Shown in pieces: positions 17,502 through 28,551 of a DNA stretch of 64,000 bases. This DNA comes from JBJXHN01 sp046233135 (GTDB lineage: Bacteria; Pseudomonadota; Alphaproteobacteria; Rhodospirillales; Rhodospirillaceae), in NCBI GenBank assembly GCA_046233135.1, contig JBJXHN010000010.1, positions 74,244 to 138,243 on the forward strand, given 5' to 3'. A program made the position numbers and the translations under genes. The notes under the pieces are model-generated. The model was not told the DNA's origin, searched no databases, and was given only the letters and a program-made list of their open reading frames with translations. The stretch's first letter is position 1; each line of letters opens with the position of its first letter.

Positions 17502-17786
17502 ATGTTGACCAAGTTCCTCTTCACCGTGGCCGTGGTGGTCGGCGTCTGGGCCTTTTTCCGGATGCTTGCCCGCCGGGGCCAGGGGCAAACCCCCTCCCGC
17601 AACGCCGCCAAGGCAGCGGAGGATGCCGTGCGGGCACGCATGGCCAAGCGCGGTACGGCCGCGTCTCCGCGCGATGACGCGGATGCGCCGGTGGAAGACC
17701 TCGCCCGCTGCCCCAGCTGTGGTGTCTTCGTGGTGCCCGGCACCACCTGCCAATGCGGCTACCCCGTCCCCTCCAACAAGGGCTGA
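17502..17786 (+). CDS. small membrane protein with C-terminal zinc ribbon (PP0621-like)
   Basis: 94 residues: one N-terminal transmembrane helix (FLFTVAVVVGVWAFFRML), a charged linker, and a C-terminal CPSCG...CQCG zinc-ribbon-like pair (DLARCPSCGVFVVPGTTCQCG). Order and size resemble the PP0621 family of uncharacterised bacterial proteins. Downstream of the tRNA methylase. Function unknown. Confidence 0.7.
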   Translation: MLTKFLFTVAVVVGVWAFFRMLARRGQGQTPSRNAAKAAEDAVRARMAKRGTAASPRDDADAPVEDLARCPSCGVFVVPGTTCQCGYPVPSNKG

Positions 17787-17862
17787 GAGGCCTGATCCCC
17801 GGGGTGTCGGGTAACATCGTTCAAGGGTTGGAAAATCGCCCGGACCTGCGCCGGAAGCGCGG

Positions 17863-17891
17863 TTGACCCGCACGGGGTCGCCCGCTAGCTT
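17863..17891 (+). promoter_or_regulatory. sigma-70-like promoter for the glyQ operon
   Basis: TTGACC (17863-17868), 17-base spacer, TAGCTT (17886-17891), 43 bases before the glyQ ATG. The -35 sequence is the same as that predicted for the polyprenyl synthase gene. Confidence 0.6.
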
Positions 17892-17934
17892 TCCCCACCC
17901 TTTCCCTGCGGCAATCCTTCCGGACCCAAAACGC

Positions 17935-18909
17935 ATGGCCGAAAAACCGAGTTTCCAGTCCCTTATCCTGCGTCTCCAGCAGTTCTGGGCAGACAAGGGA
18001 TGCGTCATCCTGCAGCCCTACGACATGGAAGTGGGCGCCGGCACCTTCCATCCCGCCACCACCCTGCGCGCGCTGGGGCCGGAACCGTGGAACGCCGCCT
18101 ATGTGCAGCCCTCCCGCCGGCCCACCGACGGCCGCTATGGCGAGAACCCCAACCGCCTGCAACATTATTACCAGTTCCAGGTGATCATGAAGCCCTCGCC
18201 CCCCGATCCCCAGGCGCTGTACCTGGACTCGTTGCGCGCCCTGGGCATCGATCCGCTGCTGCACGACATCCGCTTTGTCGAAGACGACTGGGAAAGCCCG
18301 ACCCTGGGTGCCTGGGGCCTGGGCTGGGAAGTCTGGTGCGACGGCATGGAAGTCACCCAGTTCACCTATTTCCAGCAGGTGGGCGGCTTCGATTGCGACC
18401 CCGTGGCCGTCGAGCTGACCTACGGCCTGGAGCGTCTGATCATGTACATCCAGGGGGTGGAGAACGTCTACGACCTGGATTACAACGGCGCGGGCGTGTC
18501 CTACGGCGACGTCTTCCTGCAGTCCGAGCGGGAATATTCCGCCCATAACTTCGAACATGCCGATACCGAGGCCCTGCTGCGCCACTTCACCGATGCGGAG
18601 AAGGAATGCCAGGCCCTGGTGGCGGCCAAGCTGCCCCTGCCGGCCTATGACCAATGCATCAAGGCCAGCCACCGCTTCAACCTGCTCGACGCCCGCGGGG
18701 TGATCTCGGTGACCGAACGCGCCGCCTATATCGCCCGGGTGCGTGCCTTGGCGAAGGCCTGCTGCGCCGCCTGGCTGGAGAGTCGGGGCCACGGTCCCGA
18801 AGGGGATCAAGCGGGCCACGGTCCCGAAGGGGATCAAGCGGGCCACGGTCCCGAAGGGGACCAAGCGGGCCACGGTCCCGAAGGCAGCACCGACGGCGGG
18901 GAGGGCTGA
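17935..18909 (+). CDS. glyQ: glycine--tRNA ligase alpha subunit
   Basis: 324-residue class II alpha chain of the heterotetrameric (alpha2beta2) glycyl-tRNA synthetase, which activates glycine. Typical sequence: SLILRLQQFWADKGCVILQPYDMEVGAGTFHP, LQHYYQFQVIMKPSP, TYGLERLIMYIQG. The catalytic core ends near residue 282 (AKACCAAWLESRG). The last ~40 residues are an extra tail of a nine-residue repeat (GHGPEGDQA, 3.6 copies) encoded by a 27-bp tandem repeat. The tail is hydrophilic and probably disordered. First gene of glyQ-glyS-ppdK-meaB. Confidence 0.97.
   Translation: MAEKPSFQSLILRLQQFWADKGCVILQPYDMEVGAGTFHPATTLRALGPEPWNAAYVQPSRRPTDGRYGENPNRLQHYYQFQVIMKPSPPDPQALYLDSLRALGIDPLLHDIRFVEDDWESPTLGAWGLGWEVWCDGMEVTQFTYFQQVGGFDCDPVAVELTYGLERLIMYIQGVENVYDLDYNGAGVSYGDVFLQSEREYSAHNFEHADTEALLRHFTDAEKECQALVAAKLPLPAYDQCIKASHRFNLLDARGVISVTERAAYIARVRALAKACCAAWLESRGHGPEGDQAGHGPEGDQAGHGPEGDQAGHGPEGSTDGGEG
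18787..18884 (+). repeat. 27-bp in-frame tandem repeat at the 3' end of glyQ
   Basis: Units begin at 18787, 18814, 18841 and 18868 (partial). Each starts GGCCACGGTCCCGAAGG; the third differs from the first two at one base. The period is a multiple of three, so the glyQ frame is kept. Confidence 0.95.
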
Positions 18910-18913
18910 GGTC

Positions 18914-21064
18914 ATGGCCAAGTTGTTCCTGGAACTGTTCTCCGAAGAGATTCCCGCCCGCATGCAGGAAAAGGCGGCCGCCGATCTGCTGCGTCTGGTG
19001 ACCGACGGTCTGAAGGATGCCGGGCTGGAGTATGCCGACGCCCAGGCCCATGTGACCCCCCGCCGGCTGATGGTGGCGATCAGCGGTCTGCCCAAGGCCC
19101 AGCCCGACGTGCGCGAAGAACGGCGCGGTCCCAAGGCCGATGCGCCGGAAAAGGCCGTAGCCGGCTTCCTCGGCTCGGTTGGTCTGACCCGGGATCAGGT
19201 GGAAACCCGCGAAACCCCGAAGGGACCGTTCCTGTTCGCGGTGATCGAACACAAGGGGCGTCCCTCGGCCGAGGTGCTACCCGAGCTGGTGGCCAAGGCC
19301 ATCCTGGCGCTGCCCTGGCCCAAGTCCATGCGCTGGTCGACGAACCAGGGAGCCTGGGTGCGGCCGCTGCATTCCATTATCGCCCTGTTCGACGGAACGC
19401 CGCTGGCCGGCGGCCTGAGCCTGGGCCGCACGACGGCGTCCGGGGCGGCCGTGCCGGTCACCTATGTGGCAGACCCGGCGAGCGTCCCCGACGGCGTCAA
19501 GGTGCTGGCCTTTGGTGATACCACCCGGGGTCACCGGTTTCTCGCCCCCGAGCCCTTCGCGGTGCGGGACTTCGCCGGCTACAAGGACGCCCTGCGGGCC
19601 GCCAAGGTGGTGCTGGACCGGGACGAACGACGGGCGACGATCGTCGCCGGCCTGGGTGCCCTGGCCGCCGGTGCCGGTCTGGTGGTCAAGGACGACCCCG
19701 GCCTGCTGTCCGAGGTCACCGGTCTGGTGGAATGGCCGGTGCCGCTGATGGGCCGCATCGACGACGCCTTCATGGACGTGCCGCCGGAGGTGCTGACCAC
19801 CTCCATGCGCAGCCACCAGAAGTACTTCTCGCTGGAAACGGCGGATGGTGCGCTGGCGCCGCGCTTCATCGCCGTTGCCAATATCGAGACCGCCGACGAC
19901 GGCGCGCGGATCATTGCCGGCAACGAACGGGTGCTGCGCGCCCGTCTGTCGGATGCCAAGTTCTTCTGGGACCAGGACCGGGCGAAGCCGCTGGCCGACC
20001 GGGTCGCCGACCTGGGCGCGCGGATCTTCCACGCCCGCCTGGGCACGGACCTGGAAAAGGTGGACCGGGTGCGGGCGCTGGCCGCCGATCTGGCCGGGGT
20101 GGTGCCCGGAGCCGACAGGGTGCTGGTGGACCGGGCGGCCCTGCTGGCCAAGGCCGATCTGGTGACCGGCATGGTCGGCGAGTTCCCAGAACTTCAGGGG
20201 CTGATGGGCCGCTATTACGCCCTGCACGACGGCGAAGACGCCGTGGTGGCCGATGCCATCCGCGACCACTACAGCCCGGTGGGGCCGACCGATGCCTGCC
20301 CGACCGCGCCGGTCAGCCTGTGCGTGGCGCTCGCCGACAAGCTCGATACCCTGATCGGCTTCTGGCTGATCGATGAAAAGCCCACCGGCTCCAAGGACCC
20401 GTTTGCCTTGCGCCGGGCGGCCCTGGGGGTGATCCGGCTGATCGTCGAGAACGGCCTGCGGCTGTCGTTGACGGATATCATGGCGGCCCATGCGGGGCGG
20501 TATAGCCTGCAAACTGCCGCTTCGGCCGAACAGGTCCTGGCCGACCTGATGGCCTTCATTGCCGACCGCCTGAAGGTGCAGCAGCGCGAGCAGGGGGTGC
20601 GCCACGATCTGATCGCAGCGATCTTCGACCGCGGCGGCGAGGACGATCTGGTGCGCCTGCTGGCCCGGGTGGCCGCGCTCAGCGACTTCGTGGGCAGCGA
20701 CGCTGGGGCGAACATGATCGCCGCCTATCGCCGGGCCATGAACATCGTGCGGATCGAAGAAAAGAAGGATGGCGCGCCGGTGAGCGGGGACGTCGATCCC
20801 GCCCTGTTCGCCCAGGACGAGGAACGCACCCTGGCCGGGGCGTTGGGCGACCTGGACGGGCCGATGGCCGAGTCGCTGAAGACCGAGGATTACGCCGGGG
20901 CAATGGCCGGTCTTGCCGGCTTGCGCGGTCCGGTGGATGCATTTTTCGACAAGGTGACCGTCAACGCCGATGATGCGGCGCTGAGGGCCAACCGCCTTCG
21001 TCTGCTCTCCCGTATCGGCGGGGTCATGGGCGCAGTGGCGGACTTCTCAAAAATTGAGGGATGA
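18914..21064 (+). CDS. glyS: glycine--tRNA ligase beta subunit
   Basis: 716-residue beta chain that binds tRNA-Gly. Starts MAKLFLELFSEEIPARMQ, the classic GlyS N-terminus. Also DEAFMDVPPEVL-like FMDVPPEVLTTSMRSHQKYF, VLRARLSDAKFFWDQD, and TGSKDPFALRRAALGVIRLI before the C-terminal DALR-type region. The ATG is four bases after the glyQ stop, and the gene ends three bases before ppdK, so the genes are surely one transcript. No anomaly seen. Confidence 0.97.
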   Translation: MAKLFLELFSEEIPARMQEKAAADLLRLVTDGLKDAGLEYADAQAHVTPRRLMVAISGLPKAQPDVREERRGPKADAPEKAVAGFLGSVGLTRDQVETRETPKGPFLFAVIEHKGRPSAEVLPELVAKAILALPWPKSMRWSTNQGAWVRPLHSIIALFDGTPLAGGLSLGRTTASGAAVPVTYVADPASVPDGVKVLAFGDTTRGHRFLAPEPFAVRDFAGYKDALRAAKVVLDRDERRATIVAGLGALAAGAGLVVKDDPGLLSEVTGLVEWPVPLMGRIDDAFMDVPPEVLTTSMRSHQKYFSLETADGALAPRFIAVANIETADDGARIIAGNERVLRARLSDAKFFWDQDRAKPLADRVADLGARIFHARLGTDLEKVDRVRALAADLAGVVPGADRVLVDRAALLAKADLVTGMVGEFPELQGLMGRYYALHDGEDAVVADAIRDHYSPVGPTDACPTAPVSLCVALADKLDTLIGFWLIDEKPTGSKDPFALRRAALGVIRLIVENGLRLSLTDIMAAHAGRYSLQTAASAEQVLADLMAFIADRLKVQQREQGVRHDLIAAIFDRGGEDDLVRLLARVAALSDFVGSDAGANMIAAYRRAMNIVRIEEKKDGAPVSGDVDPALFAQDEERTLAGALGDLDGPMAESLKTEDYAGAMAGLAGLRGPVDAFFDKVTVNADDAALRANRLRLLSRIGGVMGAVADFSKIEG

Positions 21065-21067
21065 CGG

Positions 21068-23740
<2,673 letters not shown>

Positions 23741-23746
23741 GGCGAC

Positions 23747-24724
23747 GTGGTGGCAAACAGTCCGCGAGGGCAGGGCGGCGGCGGTGTTGGCGCCACCCTG
23801 TCCGGGGTGGAGCGGCTGGCGGCGATCCGGGCCGGCGGCAAGGCCGGTCTGGCGCGCGCTCTGGCCGGGCTGGAAGCCGACCCGGACGGCAACGCGGCGG
23901 TCGGCCTGCTGTCGGCCGCCTATGCCTCGCCGCGTGCCCATGTGGTGGGCATCACCGGCCCGCCGGGGGTGGGCAAGTCCACCCTGATCCGCGGGCTGAT
24001 AGCCGGCTGGCGCAGCCAGGGGCGGACGGTGGGGGTGATCGCCGTGGATCCCTCCAGCAGCCGTACCGGCGGCGCCCTGCTGGGCGACCGCACCCGGCTG
24101 TCCACCGATCCGGAAGACAGGGGCCTGTTCGTGCGCTCCATGGCCGCGCGGGATCACCTTGGAGGGCTGGCGGCGCTGACGGTGTCGGCGATGGTGCTGA
24201 TGCGGGCCCTGTTCGACGTGGTGTTGATCGAAACCGTCGGGGTGGGGCAGTCGGAAACGGAAGTGGTGCGGGTCGCCGATACGGTGATCTTCTGCGTTCA
24301 GCCCGGTTCCGGCGACAGCTTGCAGTTCATGAAGGCCGGTATCGCCGAGATCCCCCATCTGGTGGTGGTGACCAAGGCGGATATGGACAAGGAAGCCCGC
24401 CGTGCCCGGGCCGATGTGGAAGGCGCCCTGTCGCTGGCCGAAACCGGCGAGGATCCCTGGCAGCCGCCGGTTCTAATGGTCAGTGCCCGTAGCGGCGCCG
24501 GGCTGGACGAACTCATCGGGACCGTGGACCACCACGCCGTCTGGCTGGCCGGCAACGGCCTGCTGACCCCCGCCCGCGATGCCCAGGCCGAAGCCTGGCT
24601 GGAAGCGTTCGTGCGGGAACGCTGGGGCCGCGAAGGGGTGCGCAAGGCCGGGGAGGGCCTGCGGCTGGCCTCCGGCGAGAGCCCGTTCACCCGTCTGGCC
24701 GCGCTTGGGAAAGGGTTGGGCTGA
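23747..24724 (+). CDS. meaB: methylmalonyl-CoA mutase-associated GTPase MeaB
   Basis: 325-residue G3E-family GTPase that loads and protects the adenosylcobalamin cofactor of methylmalonyl-CoA mutase. Walker A GPPGVGKSTL, the G3E aspartate region VIAVDPSSSRTGGALLGDR, Walker B-type VVLIETVGVGQSE, base recognition TKAD. Two consecutive GTG codons at 23747 and 23750 could each start it. The mutase genes are not in the window; MmsA at 8.9-10.4 kb makes propionyl-CoA that would feed that pathway. The operon ends here with a terminator. Confidence 0.93.
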   Translation: MVANSPRGQGGGGVGATLSGVERLAAIRAGGKAGLARALAGLEADPDGNAAVGLLSAAYASPRAHVVGITGPPGVGKSTLIRGLIAGWRSQGRTVGVIAVDPSSSRTGGALLGDRTRLSTDPEDRGLFVRSMAARDHLGGLAALTVSAMVLMRALFDVVLIETVGVGQSETEVVRVADTVIFCVQPGSGDSLQFMKAGIAEIPHLVVVTKADMDKEARRARADVEGALSLAETGEDPWQPPVLMVSARSGAGLDELIGTVDHHAVWLAGNGLLTPARDAQAEAWLEAFVRERWGREGVRKAGEGLRLASGESPFTRLAALGKGLG

Positions 24725-24755
24725 GCACCGATCCCGGGGAAGCAGAGACTCTCCG

Positions 24756-24790
24756 AACGCCGCCCGATATCGCCGGGCGGCGTTTTTGTT
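24756..24790 (+). terminator. rho-independent terminator of the glyQ-glyS-ppdK-meaB operon
   Basis: Perfect 11-bp stem AACGCCGCCCG / CGGGCGGCGTT with a 7-base loop, followed by a TTTTTGTTT run. It lies 31 bases after the meaB stop codon. Confidence 0.92.
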
Positions 24791-24889
24791 TGCGAGGGGC
24801 CTGGGGGCGGTTGTCTTTTTGCGACAAAAAAATATTGTTAGACGATAATGTTTTGGCTACGCTCCTCGACATCAAAGGAGGATCCTGCC

Positions 24890-25495
24890 ATGTCCGAACG
24901 TGCTGAATTCCAAGAAGCGGGGGCGATCCCGGTGGACGATCCATCGCCGCAGGGCCGGGGGGCGGTCATGCTGCGCCGACGGAGTCGGGTGCTGGCCCGG
25001 ATGTGTCTTGTTCTGGCGGCCGGCTTGCCGGTGCTTTTGGTGATGCATTGGCTGGAAGGGGGGATCGGTGGCCTGGCGGAGCGCCTGACCGGCCCCCTGG
25101 AAGGTGCAGAATTCCGGCCGGATCCGGCGGCCTTTCAGCTCGCCCTGGCGGTGGCTCTGGCCATGTTGCCGATGGGGGCCGTGGGGATGGCGCTGCTGGC
25201 CGGGCGGCGTTGCTTCCTGGCTTTCGCGGACGGGGGCTGGTTTACCGAAGCGCCGGCCAAGGCGTTGCAGGCCTGTGGCCGCTGGAGCTTCATCGCTGCA
25301 GGGCTGGGGCTGGTGATGCCCACGGTGCTGACGCTGGTGCTGACCCTGCATGCCGCACCGGGGGGCCGTATTCTGTCGATAACGCTGTCCAGTGAGACCT
25401 TGCTCGGTGCCCTGGCCGGCGGAATGCTGTGGTTGCTGGGGGATGTGCAGCGCCGTGCGGCGCGGCTGGCGTCCGATCACGCGCAGATCATCTGA
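24890..25495 (+). CDS. DUF2975 domain membrane protein
   Basis: 201 residues with four hydrophobic helices (around MCLVLAAGLPVLLVMHWL, LALAVALAMLPMGAVGMALL, WSFIAAGLGLVMPTVLTLVLTL, LLGALAGGMLWLLGDVQRRA). The pattern GRRCFLAFADGGWFTEAPAKALQACGRW before helix three, and the closing LGDVQRRAARLASDHAQI, match DUF2975. The ATG at 24890 has AAAGGAGG. Its stop overlaps the start of an HTH gene (TGATG), a pairing seen repeatedly for this family, so the two probably form a membrane-sensor/repressor pair. An AT-rich stretch just upstream (24811-24849) probably holds the promoter. Confidence 0.8.
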   Translation: MSERAEFQEAGAIPVDDPSPQGRGAVMLRRRSRVLARMCLVLAAGLPVLLVMHWLEGGIGGLAERLTGPLEGAEFRPDPAAFQLALAVALAMLPMGAVGMALLAGRRCFLAFADGGWFTEAPAKALQACGRWSFIAAGLGLVMPTVLTLVLTLHAAPGGRILSITLSSETLLGALAGGMLWLLGDVQRRAARLASDHAQII

Positions 25496-25719
25496 TGCCG
25501 ATCATCGTTCGCCTGGATGTGATGCTGGCGCGGCGCAAGGTGCGGTCCAAGGACCTCGCCGCCCGGGTCGGCATCACCGAAGCCAATCTGTCGCTGCTGA
25601 AGCAAGGGCGGGTGAAAGGGGTCCGCTTCGAGACCCTGGCCGCCATCTGCGCCGCCTTAGAGTGCCAGCCCGGCGACGTGCTGGAGTATGTGCCCGACGA
25701 GGAGGACCCGGCCCCATAA
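25495..25719 (+). CDS. small Cro/C1-type HTH regulator (YozG-like)
   Basis: 74-residue XRE-family DNA-binding protein made only of the HTH: MPIIVRLDVMLARRKVRSKDLAARVGITEANLSLLKQGRVKGVRFETLAAICAALECQPGDVLEY is the full domain, listed here by its key parts ARRKVRSKDLAARVGIT and LKQGRVKGVRF. It overlaps the DUF2975 stop by one base (TGATG), so translation is coupled. Probably regulates its own operon; targets unknown. Confidence 0.85.
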   Translation: MPIIVRLDVMLARRKVRSKDLAARVGITEANLSLLKQGRVKGVRFETLAAICAALECQPGDVLEYVPDEEDPAP

Positions 25720-25756
25720 CGCCGGGCGCTTGACCGGTCTTCTTTCACGGAGCGGG

Positions 25757-25796
25757 CCGGATCACCGGGGTCGTTTTTGACCTGTTGGTGATCCGG
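25757..25796. terminator. long hairpin between convergent HTH gene and parE
   Basis: Perfect 10-bp outer stem CCGGATCACC / GGTGATCCGG with an inner GGTC-GTTTTT-GACC hairpin. It lies between two convergent stop codons and probably serves both as a bidirectional terminator, though a clean T-run is lacking. Confidence 0.6.
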
Positions 25797-25802
25797 GGTG
25801 CT

Positions 25803-27797
25803 TCAGATATCCAGTTCTTCGACGAACTTGGCGTGTTCCTGGATGAAGCGGAAGCGCAGTTCGGGCTTGCGGCCCATCAGGTCTTCGACCAGACGGGCGG
25901 TATCCTTGGCGTCTTCCCGATCCTCTTCCGTGCGGCCGGCGGGGATGGTCACGCGCAGCAGCTGGCGGGTGGCATAGGCCATGGTGGTTTCGCGCAGCTG
26001 GGCCGGGGGCATTTCGCCCAGACCCTTGAAGCGGCTGACCTCGATCTTGCCCTTGCCCTTGAACGCCGAGGTCATCAGCGAGTCCTTGTGGGCGTCGTCG
26101 CGGGCGTAGATCGACGTGCCCCCCTGGGTCAGCCGGTACAGGGGCGGCATGGCCAGGTACAGATGGCCGCGCGACACCAGTTCGGGCATTTCGCGGAAGA
26201 AGAAGGTCATCAGCAGGCTGGCGATATGGGCGCCGTCAACGTCGGCGTCCGTCATGATGATCACCCGCTCGTAGCGCAGCCGCTCCAGGTCGAAGGCCCC
26301 CCGGGTACCGCAGCCCAGGGCTTCCACCAGGTCGCTGAGTTCCTGGTTGCCCCGCAGCTTGTCCACCGACGCGCTGGCCACGTTCAGGATCTTGCCGCGC
26401 AGAGGCAGCACCGCCTGGGTTTCCCGGTCCCGGGCCTGCTTGGCCGAACCGCCGGCGCTGTCGCCTTCCACCAGGAAGATCTCGGTGCCTTGCTGGGCGG
26501 AGCGGGTGCAGTCGGCGAGCTTGCCGGGCAGGCGCAGCTTCTTGGTCGCCGACTTGCGGCCCAGTTCCTTCTGCTGCTTCTTGCGCTGGCGTTCTTCCGC
26601 CCGCTCGACCGTATGGGCCAGCAGTTTGTTGGCGGCATCCGGGGCGGCGGTCAGCCAGTGATCGAACATGTCCCGCAGGGCCGTTTCCACCAGCCGGGTG
26701 GCTTCGCTGCTCGCCAGCTTTTCCTTGGTCTGGCCCTGGAACTGGGGTTCGCGGATGAACAGCGACAGCATCACCGCCGCCGTGCCCACCACATCGTCGC
26801 CGGTCAGGTTGGCGGCCTTGCGGTTGCCCACCAGATCCCCATAAGCCCGCAGTCCCTTGGTCAGGGCATTGCGCAGGCCGGTTTCATGGGTGCCGCCTTC
26901 GGGCGTCGGGACGGTGTTGACGTAGGAACTGAAGAACCCTTCCTCTTCCTCCGGCCAGCACAGCGCCCATTCCACACTGCCCATATCGTCGGCCAGATTG
27001 GCCTTGCCGGCGAAGGTGCGGCCCCCCACCAGGGCGTTGGTGCCCATGGCGGCGGACAGGAAATCCTCCAGGCCGTTGGGGAAGTGGAACACTTCTTCCG
27101 GCGGGATCGGATCGTCGTCGCGCAGCAGGGCGGGCGCGCAGCTCCAGCGGATGCGCACGCCCCGGAACAGATAGGCCTTCGACCGCGCCATGCGGTGCAG
27201 GGTGGCGGGCTTGAAGCGGGCCTTTTCGCCGAAGATCTGGGCATCGGGGTGGAAGATCACCGTGGTGCCCCGGCGATTGGGGGCCGCGCCCACCTTGGCC
27301 AGCGGCGCCAGCGGCGCCCCACGGGAATAGTCCTGTGCCCATAGTGTCCTGTCGCGGGCCACTTCCACCCGCAACTGGTCCGACAGCGCATTGACCACCG
27401 AGATCCCCACACCGTGCAGGCCGCCCGAGACCTTATAGGCATCGCCGCCGAACTTGCCGCCCGAATGCAGGGTGGTCAGGATCACTTCCAGGGCGCTTTT
27501 GTCGGGAAAGCGGGGATGGGGATCGACGGGGATGCCGCGCCCGTTATCGCGCACGGTTACCGACCCGTCTTCGGACAGGATCAGGTCGATCACTTCCGCG
27601 TGGCCGGCCACCGCCTCGTCCATGGCGTTGTCCAGCACCTCGGCGACCAGATGGTGCAGGGCGCGATCATCGGTGCCGCCGATATACATACCGGGGCGAC
27701 GCCGGACAGGCTCCAGGCCCTCCAGCACTTCGATGTCTTGAGCGGTATAGCCGCGCGCCGAGTCGGCCGCTGCTTCGGATTGGAAGAGATCTGACAT
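25803..27797 (-). CDS. parE: DNA topoisomerase IV subunit B
   Basis: 664-residue type IIA topoisomerase ATPase subunit that, with ParC, decatenates chromosomes. GHKL ATPase: VRRRPGMYIGG, EVLDNAMDEAVAG, VRDNGRGIPVD, GGLHGVGISVVNAL. TOPRIM: EIFLVEGDSAGGSAKQARDR and MTDADVDGAHIASLL. ParE rather than GyrB, because of LNVASASVDKLRGNQELSDLVEALGCG and the absence of a GyrB-type insertion. The ATG at 27797 has no Shine-Dalgarno and sits about where transcription should begin from the predicted promoter, so the mRNA may be leaderless. A longer in-frame opening to 28124 runs through the divergent thioesterase gene and is rejected. Confidence 0.95.
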   Translation of the reverse strand: MSDLFQSEAAADSARGYTAQDIEVLEGLEPVRRRPGMYIGGTDDRALHHLVAEVLDNAMDEAVAGHAEVIDLILSEDGSVTVRDNGRGIPVDPHPRFPDKSALEVILTTLHSGGKFGGDAYKVSGGLHGVGISVVNALSDQLRVEVARDRTLWAQDYSRGAPLAPLAKVGAAPNRRGTTVIFHPDAQIFGEKARFKPATLHRMARSKAYLFRGVRIRWSCAPALLRDDDPIPPEEVFHFPNGLEDFLSAAMGTNALVGGRTFAGKANLADDMGSVEWALCWPEEEEGFFSSYVNTVPTPEGGTHETGLRNALTKGLRAYGDLVGNRKAANLTGDDVVGTAAVMLSLFIREPQFQGQTKEKLASSEATRLVETALRDMFDHWLTAAPDAANKLLAHTVERAEERQRKKQQKELGRKSATKKLRLPGKLADCTRSAQQGTEIFLVEGDSAGGSAKQARDRETQAVLPLRGKILNVASASVDKLRGNQELSDLVEALGCGTRGAFDLERLRYERVIIMTDADVDGAHIASLLMTFFFREMPELVSRGHLYLAMPPLYRLTQGGTSIYARDDAHKDSLMTSAFKGKGKIEVSRFKGLGEMPPAQLRETTMAYATRQLLRVTIPAGRTEEDREDAKDTARLVEDLMGRKPELRFRFIQEHAKFVEELDI

Positions 27798-27803
27798 GGC
27801 GCC

Positions 27804-27833
27804 AATATAGGGAAAGCCGGCCGATGGGATCAA
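27804..27833 (-). promoter_or_regulatory. sigma-70-like promoter for parE
   Basis: Minus strand: TTGATC (27833-27828), 18-base spacer, TATATT (27809-27804). The -10 box ends six bases before the parE ATG, implying a transcript that begins at or next to the start codon. Confidence 0.6.
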
Positions 27834-27863
27834 ACGAATCCTATGGGTCACCCAATTCCCCGC

Positions 27864-27879
27864 CCCCAAGATCTTGGGG
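27864..27879. other. 16-bp perfect palindrome upstream of the thioesterase gene
   Basis: CCCCAAGATCTTGGGG, 30 bases before the thioesterase ATG and 66 bases from the parE start. Candidate operator for a dimeric regulator or a 5'-UTR hairpin; nothing else identifies its partner. Confidence 0.5.
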
Positions 27880-27909
27880 CACCCGTTTCCCCTTAAGGAG
27901 CATATCCTG

Positions 27910-28356
27910 ATGAGCGAACCCTCTCCCTCCGGCGCGCCCGGTGCCGCCGTGGAAACCCCGCGTGGCCATGTGTCGATTCGCACCGTTGCCATGCCGGCTG
28001 ATACCAACCCGGCGGGGGATATTTTCGGCGGCTGGCTGATGGCCCAGATGGATCTGGCCGGGGGCACACATGCCATGAAAATCGCAGACGGCCGGGTCGC
28101 CACCGTGGCCGTCACCGGCTTCACCTTCCACCAGCCCGTCCATGTGGGAGACGAGCTAACCTGTTATACCCGCTTGGTGAAATTGGGCCGGACCAGCCTG
28201 ACCATCGATGTGTCCGCCTGGGTCTGCCGGCGCTTCGGCACCGAGACGCTGAAAGTGACCGAAGGGGTTTTCGTCTTCGTGGCCCTGGACGGCGATGCCA
28301 AGCCCCGGGTGCTGCCTCCCTCGGCGGCGGTCCACCTGGGCGATGTCGGCGGATGA
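27910..28356 (+). CDS. acyl-CoA thioesterase (YciA-like hotdog fold)
   Basis: 148-residue hotdog thioesterase hydrolysing acyl-CoA to free acid and CoA. Core motif NPAGDIFGGWLMAQMDLAGG holds the catalytic aspartate region; VAVTGFTFHQPVHVGDEL follows, as in YciA and other acyl-CoA hydrolases. The ATG at 27910 has AAGGAG nine bases upstream. Divergent from parE. Chain-length preference unknown. Confidence 0.9.
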   Translation: MSEPSPSGAPGAAVETPRGHVSIRTVAMPADTNPAGDIFGGWLMAQMDLAGGTHAMKIADGRVATVAVTGFTFHQPVHVGDELTCYTRLVKLGRTSLTIDVSAWVCRRFGTETLKVTEGVFVFVALDGDAKPRVLPPSAAVHLGDVGG

Positions 28357-28412
28357 CCGGGGGGTGGAGGAATTCGCTACTTGTCTCAAAGGGTTAGGCG
28401 GAAGGTTTGCGG

Positions 28413-28441
28413 GGCGGAAAAAAATATGGTTCTTTTCCGCC
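28413..28441. other. AT-tipped hairpin in the gap after the thioesterase gene
   Basis: GGCGGAAAA / TTTTCCGCC, a 9-bp perfect stem with an 11-base A-rich loop, in the 195-bp gap before the next gene. Terminator or 5'-UTR structure; no trailing T-run. Confidence 0.45.
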
Positions 28442-28551
28442 GGGTGATGGAGAGGCACCGGGACGTCGGTCCCCGGCCCGAGGGCGGGCGGGATCCGATA
28501 CCATCCATCAGGGACAGCGTGCCGCGCACTTCCACAGACACAGGTGTTTCG

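Noticed and set aside
18787..18884. CRISPR-like array
   Set aside because: Units are directly adjacent without spacers and are translated in frame; it is a simple tandem repeat.
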